Source: Kastovskya adunca ATA6-11-RM4 (lineage in GTDB: Bacteria; Cyanobacteriota; Cyanobacteriia; Cyanobacteriales; Coleofasciculaceae). From it: 64,000 nucleotides of DNA. The notes under the pieces are model-generated. The model saw only the letters and a list, made by a program, of their open reading frames with translations, was not told where the DNA came from and made no database searches. Location of the stretch: contig JAHHHJ010000028.1 of NCBI GenBank assembly GCA_019359445.1, forward strand, positions 1 to 64,000, given 5' to 3'. Below, one piece after another: positions 63,023 to 64,000 of this stretch; within the stretch, counting starts at the first letter, position 1; each line of letters begins with the position of its first letter. The translations under genes and the position numbers were made by a program.

Positions 63023-63552
63023 AACTGTGAAAGTTTCAGGTTGTGAGTGTGCAGCAACAACGCATTTGAATTGTTGTACTACCTTAGACTAGGCAGGGAT
63101 GAGGATGGTTCAGTCTTGATTCAAACCGATCGTGTTGATTGACTGGAAAAACTCCTACACCCCTTGATTTATAGGTTGGTATATCGAGATATGCGAAATA
63201 TGTAAAATCGTTGAAAGTATTGTCTGCGTTGGGCTTCACGATTTTCAGCCCCGCCGACCCGCAAAGATTTATCAGTCAACCGACACGACCTGTGTCCTGC
63301 TTAGTTTTTATTTCTGCTTTACCCAAGTGCGAGTAAATCCCAGGCGATCGTCCCACGTCCTAAGTTGAGTTAGCACAAACAACCTAATCTCGCCATTCCA
63401 AAATGTGGAGCTGATGATTCTGTCTAAGGATGGACGGAAGTGAAAATGTGATTTGTTTATGGTTATATGAGCTGAAGTACACAATTTTTAAGATTGTCCT
63501 TATTTTCAGCGTTCACTCAAGCAAATTTAGAAAAGATTTAAGGCATCGCAAT
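63023..63552. other. 530-bp intergenic region
   Basis: No supported gene. The downstream frame stays open from 63430 but the family-like start is at 63553. Otherwise AT-rich sequence with no hairpin-plus-T-tract. Confidence 0.5.
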
Positions 63553-63924
63553 ATGACCGCAGCTTTGAGTCCCGATCGTGAGATCAAAGGGATATCAAAA
63601 AAATTGTCGTCTGTTTTTCCCTTGACTAATTTCCTCAAAGTAGAACAACAACTCATTCAACGGCTAGCTCGTGAAGATTTAGAGCGGCAGGTAAATCCTT
63701 CCTCTGAGTTAGCAAGCAGTCTTGAAGTGACGAGCGCTAATGCTCTGAGGAGAGCTTACACAGCAGATGATGTAGATGCGGCTCACTTATTTTTGCAACG
63801 CATTCTTTACCTGATTAATCGGCTCAACCTGTTCCGGTACGAAGGGTTGCGCCATCATACAAACGAGCGATCCTCTTATTTGCAGTGGGTACGCGATCGC
63901 CTTAAATCTGTTTGGCAAGAGTGA
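63553..63924 (+). CDS. Small unknown protein
   Basis: 123 residues from the ATG at 63553, which has AAGG about 9 bases upstream. Starting at 63430 would add 41 unconserved hydrophobic residues. The protein is mostly helical: KVEQQLIQRLAREDLERQV (~38), DDVDAAHLFLQRILYLINRLNLFRYEGL (part, ~75-102). No motif or family is recognised. Confidence 0.65.
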   Translation: MTAALSPDREIKGISKKLSSVFPLTNFLKVEQQLIQRLAREDLERQVNPSSELASSLEVTSANALRRAYTADDVDAAHLFLQRILYLINRLNLFRYEGLRHHTNERSSYLQWVRDRLKSVWQE

Positions 63925-64000
63925 GAACTAATACTGGGTTGCAACCAGGAAAAACGGGTAGGCGATCGTGCCGATGCAGCCATCATTCGCGCCCTCAAAT

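Noticed and set aside
63925-64000. Start of another gene at the window edge (frame reading ..RVGDRADAAIIRALK)
   Set aside because: Too short to support; no start codon or ribosome-binding site can be fixed before the window ends.

Overview
The window is chromosomal DNA of a cyanobacterium. The evidence is the very frequent HIP1 octamer (gcgatcgc) in and between genes, together with genes typical of oxygenic phototrophs: photosystem I assembly factor ycf3, a ferredoxin-dependent 8-vinyl reductase of chlorophyll synthesis (bciB type), menB of phylloquinone synthesis, and promoters with the NtcA signature. STRR-like heptamer tracts, many two-component and Ser/Thr kinases and a KaiC paralogue suggest a large filamentous genome. 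I cannot name the genus. I see no prophage, CRISPR array, tRNA gene or complete insertion sequence. The only mobile-like item is a small MITE candidate.

Layout. 1-170: 3' part of a 5S rRNA (end of an rRNA operon) and its terminator. 0.2-5.2 kb: an unrecognised protein, aroA, an overlapping convergent glutathionyl-hydroquinone reductase, gatC, ycf3. 5.4-13.6 kb: two tandem B12-binding radical SAM paralogues, an amidohydrolase, a possible fatty-acid hydroxylase / Mpo1-like pair, and a GH3-type acyl-adenylating enzyme. 13.7-17.3 kb: a haem-oxygenase-like diiron protein and an FMN split-barrel protein divergent from a TetR regulator, with three copies of a 10-bp palindrome between them. 17.3-23.4 kb: M20 amidohydrolase, a Ser/Thr kinase overlapping bioD, a 1.1-kb gap, prs with a clear terminator. 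23.4-31.4 kb: membrane protein, Nudix, DUF3531-like, cynS with an NtcA promoter, gluconokinase, a ribF-moxR-dihaem cytochrome operon, an MBL-fold enzyme. 32-38.5 kb: grx-gshB, alpha/beta hydrolase, DUF2993, TolQ/ExbB-like, SPOR-like, DciA-like. 38.8-48 kb: Cys-motif protein, menB, glycosyltransferase, two histidine kinases, HEAT-repeat protein, a KaiC-like ATPase coupled to one of the kinases. 48-51.3 kb: a LysR (NtcB-like) gene with an NtcA promoter, a TrpD2-like gene, a MITE candidate, a HAD phosphatase. 51.3-58.1 kb: an M15 peptidase with internal repeats, an unknown membrane-anchored protein, an Rpn nuclease, and a rimB-rimK-aspartoacylase cluster. 58.2-64 kb: bciB, a GerMN lipoprotein, a 2OG-Fe(II) oxygenase, an FMN split-barrel protein, an LTxxQ protein, and a small unknown gene.

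Functional links. Two genes (cynS and the ntcB-like gene) have the GTA-N8-TAC / 22-nt / -10 architecture of NtcA-activated promoters, so part of the window belongs to the nitrogen regulon. The most system-like novelty is the TetR / diiron oxidase / flavin-barrel locus with its repeated palindromes. The KaiC-like/histidine kinase operon, in which one clock phosphosite appears replaced by Tyr, comes next. All functional calls rest on motifs recognised by eye. No database search was run.
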